From positions 186,001 to 250,000 of the forward strand of contig NZ_ML133695.1 of the NCBI RefSeq assembly GCF_003985155.1: DNA of 64,000 bases, given 5' to 3'. This stretch comes from Rhizobium vallis. GTDB lineage: Bacteria > Pseudomonadota > Alphaproteobacteria > Rhizobiales > Rhizobiaceae. Position 1 is the first letter of the stretch. Every line of letters starts with the position of its first letter. The notes under the pieces are model-generated. The model was not told the origin of the DNA and did no database searches. It was given only the letters and a program-made list of their open reading frames with translations. Shown here piece by piece: positions 16,444 through 24,393 of the stretch. The position numbers and the translations under genes are program-made.

Positions 16444-17464
16444 GGTCCTTGCCCTCCTGCGGCTGCAATATCTCCCTGAGAAGATCGGGCGAGACGTTCA
16501 GCTGGCCGATCTTCGTAGCGTTGTCGGCAAGGTCGCGGAAGGCGAGCGCCATCAGTTGGCCCGGCTGCATGCCGACCGAGGCGAGCGCCTGCAGCACTTT
16601 CGGATCGGCCTGCTCGAAGGATTTCATCATCGCCGTCATCGCATAGGCCTGGGCATCGGCCTCGGCCCGGGCGTTGGTCGCCGCCAGCGTCACCAGTTCG
16701 CGGTTCTGCTCCTCAAGTGCGATCTTGCCAGTCATTTCCTCCCGCCGGATCTGCAGCTGCCGTTCCTGCACGGCGCGTTCTGCTTCCAACTGGGCTTCGC
16801 GCACCTGCCGCCTCTTGTTCTCCAGCGTGATCTCGGTGGCGATCTCGTTTTCCTTGATCGTCCGCTCCTGCTCGATCGCGGCGTTGCGCCTGCTGTAGAT
16901 GGCTTCGTCGGCCTGGCGCAGCAGCGCCTCGCGCGCATGCGCTTCGAGCGCCTTTGATGTCTCGACCTTCGGCGTGACGGCAAGCAGCGACAGGCCGAGG
17001 ATCTCAAGGCCGAGCGCTTCGATCGTCGGGTGTTTCTTCAGCGCTTCGGCGACGCCGGCGACAAGCGCCTCGCCCGAAGCCAGAACCTCCTTCAGCGACA
17101 GCGTCTGAACCTCGGCCCGCATCGCCACCTGGACGCGGTCGATCACCCGGGTCGAAAGCTTCTGCGGGTCTTCCGAGACATAGGCGCCCCTACGGTCGAG
17201 CGTGAAATTCAGAAGTGCCGCCGTGCGGCGCGGCTCGGCGATGCGGTAAGTGATCTGCCCCTGCACCGTCACTTCCTGGAAGTCTGACGTCACCAGGGGA
17301 AAGATGAAAGGATCGTTGACGCTCGCCGTCGGCACCAGCACCAGCGAGCTCGATGGCGAAAAATGCCAGAACGCCAGGCCGGCGCCTTCGCGGATGGCGT
17401 TGCCGTTTTGGTATTGGATGACGTATTGCGTGGGTTCCGTCTTGATGAAGCGCAGTCCGAACAT
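16430..17464 (-). CDS. SPFH/Band 7 domain (flotillin-like) protein
   Basis: A 344-residue protein. An SPFH domain occupies about residues 10-180 (VTSDFQEVTVQGQITYRIAE, then VEALGLEILGLSLLAVTP-like blocks), followed by a long charged coiled coil (YSRRNAAIEQERTIKENEIA to about residue 260) and a C-terminal helical tail. There is no N-terminal membrane helix, so membrane attachment would be peripheral. The start at 17464 has AAGGAAA upstream; 18 further in-frame codons are ignored. SPFH proteins form membrane scaffolds. It is first in an operon with the NADK-like gene and faces the NrtR-type regulator. Confidence 0.85.
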   Translation of the reverse strand: MFGLRFIKTEPTQYVIQYQNGNAIREGAGLAFWHFSPSSSLVLVPTASVNDPFIFPLVTSDFQEVTVQGQITYRIAEPRRTAALLNFTLDRRGAYVSEDPQKLSTRVIDRVQVAMRAEVQTLSLKEVLASGEALVAGVAEALKKHPTIEALGLEILGLSLLAVTPKVETSKALEAHAREALLRQADEAIYSRRNAAIEQERTIKENEIATEITLENKRRQVREAQLEAERAVQERQLQIRREEMTGKIALEEQNRELVTLAATNARAEADAQAYAMTAMMKSFEQADPKVLQALASVGMQPGQLMALAFRDLADNATKIGQLNVSPDLLREILQPQEGKDRAGL

Positions 17465-17521
17465 GTCCGTTTCCTTGTTTGCGCGGGCGCCTCGCCCGTG
17501 TCGAAAACGAGAAAACATGAC

Positions 17522-17564
17522 TTAGTGGCAAATGTCAACTAACTTAGTTGAAGATTTACACTAA
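17522..17564. promoter_or_regulatory. Two tandem palindromes, candidate NrtR operators
   Basis: TTAGT-N11-ACTAA occurs twice, at 17522-17542 and 17544-17564, with one base between them. The pair fills the gap between the SPFH start (17464) and the regulator start (17590). Identical half-sites and spacing argue for two dimers bound side by side and control of both directions. Confidence 0.75.
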
Positions 17565-17589
17565 GACTGCTCTGTGTTATGTTCCCATC

Positions 17590-18285
17590 ATGACGACACA
17601 TGACAATGACGCCTTCAAACCGATCGCGACCGTCGATCTCGCGATCTTCTCGCTGTCGCCGGCGGGCCTCTCCGTGCTGCTCGTGCGGCGGGCGAACGCC
17701 CCCTTTGCCGGCGAGTGGGCGCTCCCCGGCGGCTGGATCCATATCGACAAGGATCTTGACTTGGAGGCTGCGGCGCGCCGCGTGCTGAAGGAAAAGACCG
17801 GGGTCGAAACGCCCTATCTCGAGCAGCTGCAAACGACCGGCAGCGCCGGCCGAGACCCGAGGGGCTGGAGCATTAGCATCGTCTATATCGCGCTGCTCTC
17901 CGCCGATGATGTCGAGAAACGGCGGGATGCAATGGCCGAGGACGCCGAATGGCGGCCGGTCGAGGGCGACGGCGTCGGCTTTCCCATCGCCTTCGACCAT
18001 GCGGCTCTCCTCAAGGAGGCGCTCGGCCGCATCCGCAACAAGGTCGAATATTCCAGCCTGCCCGGCCATCTGCTCCCAGCCCGCTTCACATTGAGCGAGC
18101 TGCAATCGGTCTATGAGAACCTTCTCGGCCGCAAGCTCGACAAGTCGGCCTTTCGTAAACGCATGGCCGAAGCCGATTTCCTCGAGCCGATCGAGGGCGA
18201 ACTGCGCCGGGCGAGCAACCGGCCCGCCCAGGTGTTTCGCCTGAAGGACATCAAGTCACTGGCGCTCTTCGACCGGAGGATCTGA
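17590..18285 (+). CDS. NrtR-type regulator (NUDIX sensor plus winged helix)
   Basis: A 231-residue protein. The N-terminal NUDIX-like domain (about 10-145) has ALPGGWIHIDKDLDLEAAAR and then RVLKEKTGV, where the catalytic RE-x-x-EE of the Nudix box is degenerate (Val for Glu). A winged helix follows (FTLSELQSVYENLLGRKLDK, SAFRKRM, NRPAQVFRL). This is the NrtR architecture; NrtR proteins sense ADP-ribose or related NAD products and repress NAD genes. ATG 17590 follows the tandem palindromes. It is divergent from the SPFH/NADK-like operon, its likely target. Confidence 0.88.
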   Translation: MTTHDNDAFKPIATVDLAIFSLSPAGLSVLLVRRANAPFAGEWALPGGWIHIDKDLDLEAAARRVLKEKTGVETPYLEQLQTTGSAGRDPRGWSISIVYIALLSADDVEKRRDAMAEDAEWRPVEGDGVGFPIAFDHAALLKEALGRIRNKVEYSSLPGHLLPARFTLSELQSVYENLLGRKLDKSAFRKRMAEADFLEPIEGELRRASNRPAQVFRLKDIKSLALFDRRI

Positions 18286-18317
18286 GTTGTTGCCAGGGCG
18301 CTGACCCGCGCGCTGGA

Positions 18318-19025
18318 TCAGACAGCCTCCTGTGCCACCGCATCGCGTGCGTCCTGCACCTGCACCCGCCATTGTTTGACGAGGTCCCGCCTCTTGCCGG
18401 GGTAACGATCGGCCAGAAGCACCGCCTGAACGATGCGGTCGGCACGGAACATGCGGAAATCCTGGCGCAATTCGCACCACCCGGCGATGATCCGCCTGGA
18501 ATCGAAGAAGGCGACCGCGATCGGCCATATGACGCGGTCGCTATCGGCATCCCTGGCGTCTCTATAGACGATCTTGAGCTTCATCTGCTGCTGCATGGCC
18601 TGGCGGAGCACCTTGAGATCGATTGCCGGCGCGGGCAGCGAGGGCAGGCCGATATGAAAATCATTGTCGATCAGCCGATGGCGCAGCTCCGGCGGCAAGA
18701 CCGCCTCGATCTTGCAAAGCGCATTCTGCGCCGCCGCGCTCAGTTCCTCGTCCGTCTGGCGGGTGACCCATTGCACGCCGAGCGTGATCGCCTTCAGCTC
18801 CGCTTCGGAAAACATCAGCGGCGGCAGCGTGAAACCCGGCTTCAGCACATAGCCGAAACCGGGTTCGCCTTCGATCTCGGCGCCGATCGACTGCAGGAGC
18901 GCGATATCCCGATAGATCGTCCGCAGGGATACCCCCGTCTCCTGCGCGAGATGAGCCCCGGACACCGCCTGGCGATGGCGGCGGAGAATCTGCAGGATTT
19001 CAAACAATCTCTGGCTCTGGGACAT
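18318..19025 (-). CDS. HTH plus WYL domain transcriptional regulator (YafY type)
   Basis: A 235-residue protein: an N-terminal HTH_11 (QRLFEILQILRRHRQAVSGA, GVSLRTIYRDIALLQSIGA) and a C-terminal WYL-type sensor region (KLKIVYRDARDADSDRVIWP, WCELRQDFRMFRADRI). WYL proteins bind nucleic acid or nucleotide-like ligands and regulate nearby genes. It is followed on the other side by a quinone-reductase-like gene on the same strand, 48 bases upstream, a plausible partner. Confidence 0.88.
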   Translation of the reverse strand: MSQSQRLFEILQILRRHRQAVSGAHLAQETGVSLRTIYRDIALLQSIGAEIEGEPGFGYVLKPGFTLPPLMFSEAELKAITLGVQWVTRQTDEELSAAAQNALCKIEAVLPPELRHRLIDNDFHIGLPSLPAPAIDLKVLRQAMQQQMKLKIVYRDARDADSDRVIWPIAVAFFDSRRIIAGWCELRQDFRMFRADRIVQAVLLADRYPGKRRDLVKQWRVQVQDARDAVAQEAV

Positions 19026-19073
19026 GCTCCCATCCTAGCACAGCTTCGCCCCGCTTTCGGAAAGGGACCGGAG

Positions 19074-20006
19074 TCAATTCATGCGGACCAGCACCTTGCC
19101 GTTGCTCCTGCGGCCGCGCTCCAGAGCCGTCAGCGTCTCTATCGCGGCGCTGAGCGGCACGATCTCGGAGATCGGCAGCCGAAGCCTGCCGGCACCGGCG
19201 GCGCGGGCAAGCCCGTCGAGAATGTCGGCCCGCGCCGAACAGATGATCGGCTTCAGCCTGCGCTCGAAGATCGCGCGGATGAATTTGCCGGGCCTCGGAT
19301 CGATGTCGAGGAACACGCCGCCGGCGCCGAGCAGGCCAAGGCCAACCTTGATCTTCATGGTGCCGGCCGTGTCGTAGACGACGTCGAAGCGATCGCCGAT
19401 CCCGGACAGATCGGTCGTCCGATAATCGAACAGAGGATGGACGCCGCGTTCGCGGGCGCGCGGCATGGAGGCTTCGCCGCAGCTTCCCGAAACCGTTGCC
19501 CCTGATATCAGTGCGAGCTGGACGGCCGCGTCTCCGACGGCGCCGGCGCAACCGTTGACGAACACATGTTTGCCCGCCGTCAACTTTGCCTTGTCGATGA
19601 GACCATTCCAGGCCGTCACTCCCGGCGTTGCCAGGCAGGCAGCATCCTCGAAGGAGACCGAGCCTGGCTTCCTTGCCACAAATACTTCCGGCGCGATGAC
19701 GACCTCGCCGAGCGCCCCGCCATTCCTGATATGAGCCATGCCGAATACGGCATCGCCCGGTTTGAAGCGGGTCACGCCGGGACCGACCGAGATCACCGTT
19801 CCGGAAAAATCGCTGCCCATGGCGCGCGGGAAGGTTTTTCCCGTCACCATTTTCAGATGGCCGTTACGAACCTTCCAGTCGATCGGGTTGATTGCGGCGA
19901 AGGCGACCTTCACGGCGATCTCGCCCTTGCCGGGGCTGCGAAGTTCGCATTCTTCGAGCTTCATCACTTCGGGGCCGCCGTAGCTCTGGTATTGGATTCT
20001 CTTCAT
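19074..20006 (-). CDS. NAD(P)-dependent MDR oxidoreductase (quinone reductase-like)
   Basis: A 310-residue zinc-free medium-chain reductase: AAINPIDWKVRNGHLK and GSDFSGTVISVGPGV in the catalytic part, then VNGCAGAVGDAAVQLA as the nucleotide-binding loop and FDVVYDTAGTMK. INPIDWK is typical of the quinone oxidoreductase/alkenal reductase branch. The start at 20006 gives a standard N-terminus (MKRIQYQSYGGPEVM); an upstream ATG at 20042 is in frame but unsupported. It is probably controlled by the adjacent WYL regulator. Confidence 0.83.
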   Translation of the reverse strand: MKRIQYQSYGGPEVMKLEECELRSPGKGEIAVKVAFAAINPIDWKVRNGHLKMVTGKTFPRAMGSDFSGTVISVGPGVTRFKPGDAVFGMAHIRNGGALGEVVIAPEVFVARKPGSVSFEDAACLATPGVTAWNGLIDKAKLTAGKHVFVNGCAGAVGDAAVQLALISGATVSGSCGEASMPRARERGVHPLFDYRTTDLSGIGDRFDVVYDTAGTMKIKVGLGLLGAGGVFLDIDPRPGKFIRAIFERRLKPIICSARADILDGLARAAGAGRLRLPISEIVPLSAAIETLTALERGRRSNGKVLVRMN

Positions 20007-20089
20007 GGCAGGGTGCTTCCCCCGAGCATGCGCAGCATGCACGCCGTTGTAGTGATGGTGTTCATTTGTCGAAACTTCCGGGTAGCCGC

Positions 20090-20467
20090 TCAGTGCGGCC
20101 TGACCGTCGCCATGTATTCGGCAAACGGTGCGGAATCGTAGATCACGTCGGTGGAGGCGATTTTCCCGCCGCTGATCGTGATGAGTTCCACTGTGAGCGC
20201 ATGCGGGACAGGATGGGTGTCGGCCTCGTAGATGACCACCGCCTGATCGTCGCCGCCGTAGACGGCGAGAACGGTCATGCTCTTGATCATGCGCGCAAAG
20301 CCTTCATGGAAACCGCGAAACGCCTGCGCGCCGCTCAGTTTGCCGATCGGCGAGGAGCAGGCGACATCGTCGGTCGAGACTTCGAGGATCGTGTCGATGT
20401 CCTTGTTGGCGATCGCTTCGACATAGGTGCGTGCGATTGCGGCGGCGCGTCCGGTGTGTTCAGCCAT
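20090..20467 (-). CDS. SnoaL-like (NTF2 fold) protein
   Basis: A 125-residue cytoplasmic protein with an NTF2-like outline: helix AAAIARTYVEAIANKDIDTI, DDVACSSPIGKLSGAQAFRG, and strands AVVIYEADTHPV and LITISGGKIAS. The ATG at 20467 has AGGAC 8 bases upstream; an ATG two codons earlier (20473) is also possible. No catalytic assignment can be made. Its upstream region carries repeated TGTCAGC sites. Confidence 0.75.
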   Translation of the reverse strand: MAEHTGRAAAIARTYVEAIANKDIDTILEVSTDDVACSSPIGKLSGAQAFRGFHEGFARMIKSMTVLAVYGGDDQAVVIYEADTHPVPHALTVELITISGGKIASTDVIYDSAPFAEYMATVRPH

Positions 20468-20519
20468 GGTCATGTCCTTTCTCTGGTGATGTTTGGCTGA
20501 AGCGGACTTACCAGGAGCC

Positions 20520-20622
20520 GCTGACACGGGATGTCAGCATCAGGCATTGAATGGTAGCAGCATTAAATGTCAGCTATTTATACGCGCATTCGCGATCCCG
20601 ACAATTTGCGCGACTTGTCAGC
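20520..20622. promoter_or_regulatory. Cluster of TGTCAGC sites upstream of the SnoaL-like gene
   Basis: GCTGACA (20520-20526) and TGTCAGC (20532-20538) form an inverted repeat with a 5-base spacer. Two more TGTCAGC copies lie at 20568-20574 and 20616-20622. The array sits in the divergent gap between the SnoaL-like gene and the small secreted protein gene, and is a candidate operator region for an unidentified regulator. Confidence 0.45.
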
Positions 20623-20699
20623 GGCATCCGCGGAACAATGATCTGTCGGCGAGGTTGGGGTGGATCAACCACGCAAGGATCCCCAAGGAGGACACCAGG

Positions 20700-21020
20700 A
20701 TGCGTATGAAACTCGTAGCAGCTTCGCTCCTCGCGCTCGGCATGGCCACTTCAGCCTTCGCCCAGTCCAATCCGGCTCCAACAGGCGCCACGATGGATAA
20801 GAACCAGACCGACCAGGGTGGCGGCGCCACCAGCAAGATGAAGGCCAAGAAGCCGATGGCAACGGATTCGACCAAGACGAGCTCCACGACCAAAAGCACG
20901 ATGAAGATGCACAAGACCAAGTGCCCCAGTCCGGTCGGCAACACCGCCAAACTCCAGACGCAGGGCGGCACGAGCAACGCCACGCCGATGGACGAGGCCT
21001 GCGCGGCGCATAACAACTGA
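20700..21020 (+). CDS. Small secreted Thr/Lys/Met-rich protein
   Basis: A 106-residue protein with a signal peptide (MRMKLVAASLLALGMATSAFA) and a low-complexity mature part rich in Thr, Ser, Lys and Met (KMKAKKPMATDSTKTSSTTK), ending with two cysteines (TKCPSP and EACAAHNN). Start ATG 20700 is preceded by AAGGAGGACACC. A strong terminator follows, so it is monocistronic. Function unknown. Highly expressed periplasmic proteins of this look are common in Rhizobium. Confidence 0.8.
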   Translation: MRMKLVAASLLALGMATSAFAQSNPAPTGATMDKNQTDQGGGATSKMKAKKPMATDSTKTSSTTKSTMKMHKTKCPSPVGNTAKLQTQGGTSNATPMDEACAAHNN

Positions 21021-21044
21021 TCTCGGCTTTGGCACACACCCAAG

Positions 21045-21068
21045 AACCCCGCTTCGGCGGGGTTTTTT
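21045..21068 (+). terminator. Rho-independent terminator
   Basis: AACCCCGC-TTC-GGCGGGGTT-TTTT: a GC-rich stem closed by TTCG-like bases and followed by a T-run, 24 bases after the stop codon of the small secreted protein. Confidence 0.9.
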
Positions 21069-21131
21069 ATAACCCCCGTTCTTTACGTGGCGCCATCTTT
21101 GCGGTGGCATGGAAGGACCACTGGGCTTGCT

Positions 21132-21294
21132 CCCTCTTCTCCCCAGCGGGGAGAAGGTGGCCCGAAAGGTCGGATGAGGGGGCCACACGGCATGTCTTCC
21201 ATTGCTGTCCTATGCTTACGCTAGCCTTATTTGCGGCTTTACCTGTGGCCCCCTCATCCGCCTGCCGGCACCTTCTCCCCGAGGGGAGAAGGGA
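21132..21294. repeat. RIME-like palindromic intergenic element (copy 3)
   Basis: The left arm 21132-21190 (CTTCTCCCC-AGC-GGGGAGAAG hairpin, then CGGATGAGGGGGCCACACGG) and the right arm 21245-21293 (GTGGCCCCCTCATCCGCC, GCACCTTCTCCCC) are inverted copies, closely matching the element at 6335-6540. It occupies the gap 21069-21425, where no gene is seen. Confidence 0.8.
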
Positions 21295-21425
21295 ACCCTT
21301 CCACGACCTCCCATTCCTAACATTCACAATAATTCTAGTTGAGATTGCAGCGGCGAGGTGGTCCTATCCCTGCCTGCATAGCCCCGAGTCCTTCGCCCTC
21401 TCCGATATTTGAACCCGAGCGGCCC

Positions 21426-23279
21426 ATGTCGATTTCAGATGCGATCTACCGTCCTTTCGAAACCCTGATCCGGCCGCTCGATATTCCCTATCGGCCGATG
21501 CCGTCGAAGGGGCCGGTGAGAGTGCTCCTGCACTTCATTTCGATGTTTCGCGGCGTGCTGATTGCGCTCGCGCTTTGCTCCATGGTGTTCGAGGCGATCA
21601 ACCTGACGATCGTCTGGGGGCTTTCGGTCATTGTCGACGGTGTGACGCAGCAGGGCGCCTCGGCCTTTCTGCGCAATGACTGGCTGCTGCTAACCGTTCT
21701 CGGGCTGCTGATCTTTCCGGTCATGCCGATCGTGTCTTTCATGCTCAACACGTTGAACTCACACACATTGGGCATCGCCATGCCGGCGGCCATCCAGTGG
21801 CAGGGCCATAAGGCCGTCGAGCGGCAGGATCTTGCCTTCTTCCACGATCTCTATGCCGGCCAGGTATCCTCGCGGCTGCAGCAGGTCTCTTCCGCCGTCC
21901 AGTCGCAGATCCTTGCCGGCTTCCAGGCCATCCCGCGCTTCCTGATGCAGCTGGTGGGCTCGGTGATCCTGCTCAGTGCGCTCGCCTGGCAGCTTGCCGT
22001 GCCTGTTGTCGTCTGGATCGTGCTGAACGTTGCATTCACCGCCAGGATCGTGCCGATCTTCGTCGAGCGTTCGCGCCGCACCGCCAAGCAGCGCAGCCTG
22101 GTCGCCGGCGCCATCGCCGATCTCTACACCAACATGCAGATGATCAAGCAGTTTGCGGCCGAAGACAGCGAGGCGGGCGCCATCCGCCGCATCATCGGCA
22201 AGGCCGTGCAGACGCAGCACAGCGAACAGCGCATTTATCGCTCGTCGGAAGTGACCGTCGTCATTTTCAACACGCTGCTGTGGCTGAGCATGCTGGCGAT
22301 CGGATTTTCTGGCCTCGTCAAAGGCTTCCTCACGGTCGGCGAGTTCGTCGGCGCGGTCTATATCCTCCACCGGCTGTCGTCGCAGATCTTCGTCTTCCTG
22401 CAGATGGGCCAGCAGATCTTCCAGGCGATCGGCACGATCAAGGACGCCATGCCCGTCATGACGACGCCGCCCACCATTACCGACCGGCCGGATGCGGGTG
22501 ATCTCCAGGTCAGCCAAGGCGAAATCCGTTTTGACAAGGTCCACTTCGCCTACAAATCCGGCAAGCCCGTCATCTCAGACCTGTCGCTGACGGTTCGGCC
22601 GGGCGAGAAGGTCGGCCTGGTCGGCCTCTCAGGTGCGGGCAAGACCACGCTCGCAAACCTGCTCCTTCGTTTCTACGACATCAAGGACGGCGCCATCCTG
22701 ATCGACGGGCAGGATATTCGCGCGGTCACCCAGGCAAGCCTTCGCCGCGCGATCGGCGTCATTTCCCAGGATGTCGCGCTGCTGCACCGTTCGGTCGGCG
22801 ACAATATCCGTTACGGCCGGCCGGAGGCGACGCGGGAGGAGATCGAACGGGTGACTGAGATGGCGAGCGCCGATGTCTTCATCGCCGATCTTTCCGACAG
22901 CGAAGGCCGCAAGGGTTACGACGCCTTCGTCGGCGATCGGGGCATCAAGCTGTCAGGCGGCCAGCGCCAGCGCGTCGCGATTGCCCGCGTACTGCTGAAG
23001 AATGCGCCGATCCTGGTGCTCGACGAGGCGACTTCTGCCCTCGACAGCGAATCCGAAGCGGCCATCCAGGAAAGGCTGAACCTCGTCATGGAGGGAAAGA
23101 CGGTGATCGCGATCGCGCACCGCCTTTCGACAATCGCGCGGATGGACCGGATCGTCGTGCTCGATCGCGGCCATATCGTCGAAGAGGGCAGGCCGGAGGC
23201 ACTGGTCGAGCAGGACGGTCTGTTCGCCCGGCTGTGGAAACGCCAGACCGGCGGCTTCATCCCCGAGGAAATCGATTGA
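21426..23279 (+). CDS. ABC exporter, fused permease and ATPase
   Basis: A 617-residue type IV exporter half-transporter. The membrane domain (about 35-330) has six hydrophobic helices; the ATPase domain carries Walker A GLSGAGKTT near 400, the signature LSGGQRQRVAIAR near 508, Walker B ILVLDEATSALD near 528, and the H-loop AHRLST. It would work as a homodimer in the inner membrane. ATG 21426 is chosen because the domain starts soon after. Substrate unknown; the neighbours give no clue. Confidence 0.88.
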   Translation: MSISDAIYRPFETLIRPLDIPYRPMPSKGPVRVLLHFISMFRGVLIALALCSMVFEAINLTIVWGLSVIVDGVTQQGASAFLRNDWLLLTVLGLLIFPVMPIVSFMLNTLNSHTLGIAMPAAIQWQGHKAVERQDLAFFHDLYAGQVSSRLQQVSSAVQSQILAGFQAIPRFLMQLVGSVILLSALAWQLAVPVVVWIVLNVAFTARIVPIFVERSRRTAKQRSLVAGAIADLYTNMQMIKQFAAEDSEAGAIRRIIGKAVQTQHSEQRIYRSSEVTVVIFNTLLWLSMLAIGFSGLVKGFLTVGEFVGAVYILHRLSSQIFVFLQMGQQIFQAIGTIKDAMPVMTTPPTITDRPDAGDLQVSQGEIRFDKVHFAYKSGKPVISDLSLTVRPGEKVGLVGLSGAGKTTLANLLLRFYDIKDGAILIDGQDIRAVTQASLRRAIGVISQDVALLHRSVGDNIRYGRPEATREEIERVTEMASADVFIADLSDSEGRKGYDAFVGDRGIKLSGGQRQRVAIARVLLKNAPILVLDEATSALDSESEAAIQERLNLVMEGKTVIAIAHRLSTIARMDRIVVLDRGHIVEEGRPEALVEQDGLFARLWKRQTGGFIPEEID

Positions 23280-23323
23280 GCGGACGCCCGGCTTGACTCA
23301 TCCAAGGACGATCGGGTATTGAT

Positions 23324-23341
23324 TGGGTAATCGATAACCCA
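23324..23341. promoter_or_regulatory. LacI-type operator upstream of the regulator gene
   Basis: TGGGTAATCGATAACCCA has arms TGGGT/ACCCA and a central ATCGAT with the CG expected for LacI operators. It lies 10 bases before the GTG start of the LacI gene, as for autoregulation. A related site overlaps the start of the next gene (24395-24412). Confidence 0.7.
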
Positions 23342-23351
23342 TGGCGAACCC

Positions 23352-24356
23352 GTGACTGCTTCACTCAACGACATAGCCGCCCGCGCAGGCGTTTCCGTCA
23401 AGACCGTCTCAGGCGCCTTGCATGGCGGCTCGGCGCGCATGTCGGAGGAAACGCGCCAGCGGATCAAGGAGATTGCCGAGGAACTGGGCTATGTCACCAA
23501 CTTCGCCGCGCGCAGCATGCGGCAGGGCTGGATGCCGCTCGTCGGCCTCGTTGCCGACGATTTGATTACGTCACCTTTCGCGACCGAGATCATCCGGGGC
23601 CTCGACGGGGCGGTGCGCGCTTCCGACATGGCCGTATTCGCCATGACGCTGAGCGGCCACCGCAACGTCGGATCGATCCTCGACGAGATGCGGCGCTTTC
23701 GCCCGCGCGCGATTGCCTATGCCGCGATGTATCACAAGAGCGTCGACCTGCCGGCCGAGTTTGCCGATACGGTCGGCGTCATGATCAATTGCCGGGATGC
23801 CAACGACCGCGTGACCTCCCTGGTGCCGGACGAGATAGGAGCGGCGATCGAGATCACGAGCTATCTCATCGAGGCCGGCCGTCGCAATATCGCCTTCATC
23901 AACCTGCCGGGCATTCTTGCTGGCGAATTGCGCGAATTCGGTTTTCGCCAGGCGCTCGATCATGCCGGCATCGACGGAGCCGGCGCCACCGTCTTGCCGG
24001 CGGTCGGCAAGCCTGTTTACAGCGACCGGGCACCCAGCCTCGTACCTGTGCATGTGCATGATCTGATGAAAAGCCGCCGGCCTCCCGATGCCATCCTGTG
24101 CGGCAATGACCGTGTGGCGATGGAAGTCTATGCCGCGTTGCGCCGCTCGGGCGCGACCATTCCCGATGACGTCGCGGTTGCGAGCTTCGACAATCAGGTC
24201 GAAATCGCCTCGCGTCTCGACCCGCCGCTGACCACCATGGCGCTTCCCCACCGCGCCATGGGCCGTCAGGCCGCGCAAATCCTGCTTGCCGAAGACCGGC
24301 CGCCGGTCGGAGTGCAGAAACTGCCGTTCCAGCTGGTGGAGCGGGAATCCGTTTAG
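23352..24356 (+). CDS. LacI family repressor of the fructoside operon
   Basis: A 334-residue LacI-type protein: HTH in SLNDIAARAGVSVKTVSGAL, hinge FAARSMRQ, and a periplasmic-binding-like sensor (VGLVADD, ILCGNDRVAMEVYAAL, DDVAVASFDN). GTG 23352 is the start because the HTH begins at once after it. It is located 37 bases before the sugar-binding-protein gene and so probably controls the ABC/GH32 operon, with a fructose-containing sugar as likely inducer (inferred from GH32). Confidence 0.9.
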   Translation: MTASLNDIAARAGVSVKTVSGALHGGSARMSEETRQRIKEIAEELGYVTNFAARSMRQGWMPLVGLVADDLITSPFATEIIRGLDGAVRASDMAVFAMTLSGHRNVGSILDEMRRFRPRAIAYAAMYHKSVDLPAEFADTVGVMINCRDANDRVTSLVPDEIGAAIEITSYLIEAGRRNIAFINLPGILAGELREFGFRQALDHAGIDGAGATVLPAVGKPVYSDRAPSLVPVHVHDLMKSRRPPDAILCGNDRVAMEVYAALRRSGATIPDDVAVASFDNQVEIASRLDPPLTTMALPHRAMGRQAAQILLAEDRPPVGVQKLPFQLVERESV

Positions 24357-24393
24357 AATTGAGTGAAGCCCATTCAAATGAGGAGGAATTCAA

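Noticed and set aside
18372..19505. A 377-codon plus-strand frame across the WYL and MDR genes
   Set aside because: Antisense to two recognized genes; translation has no domain.
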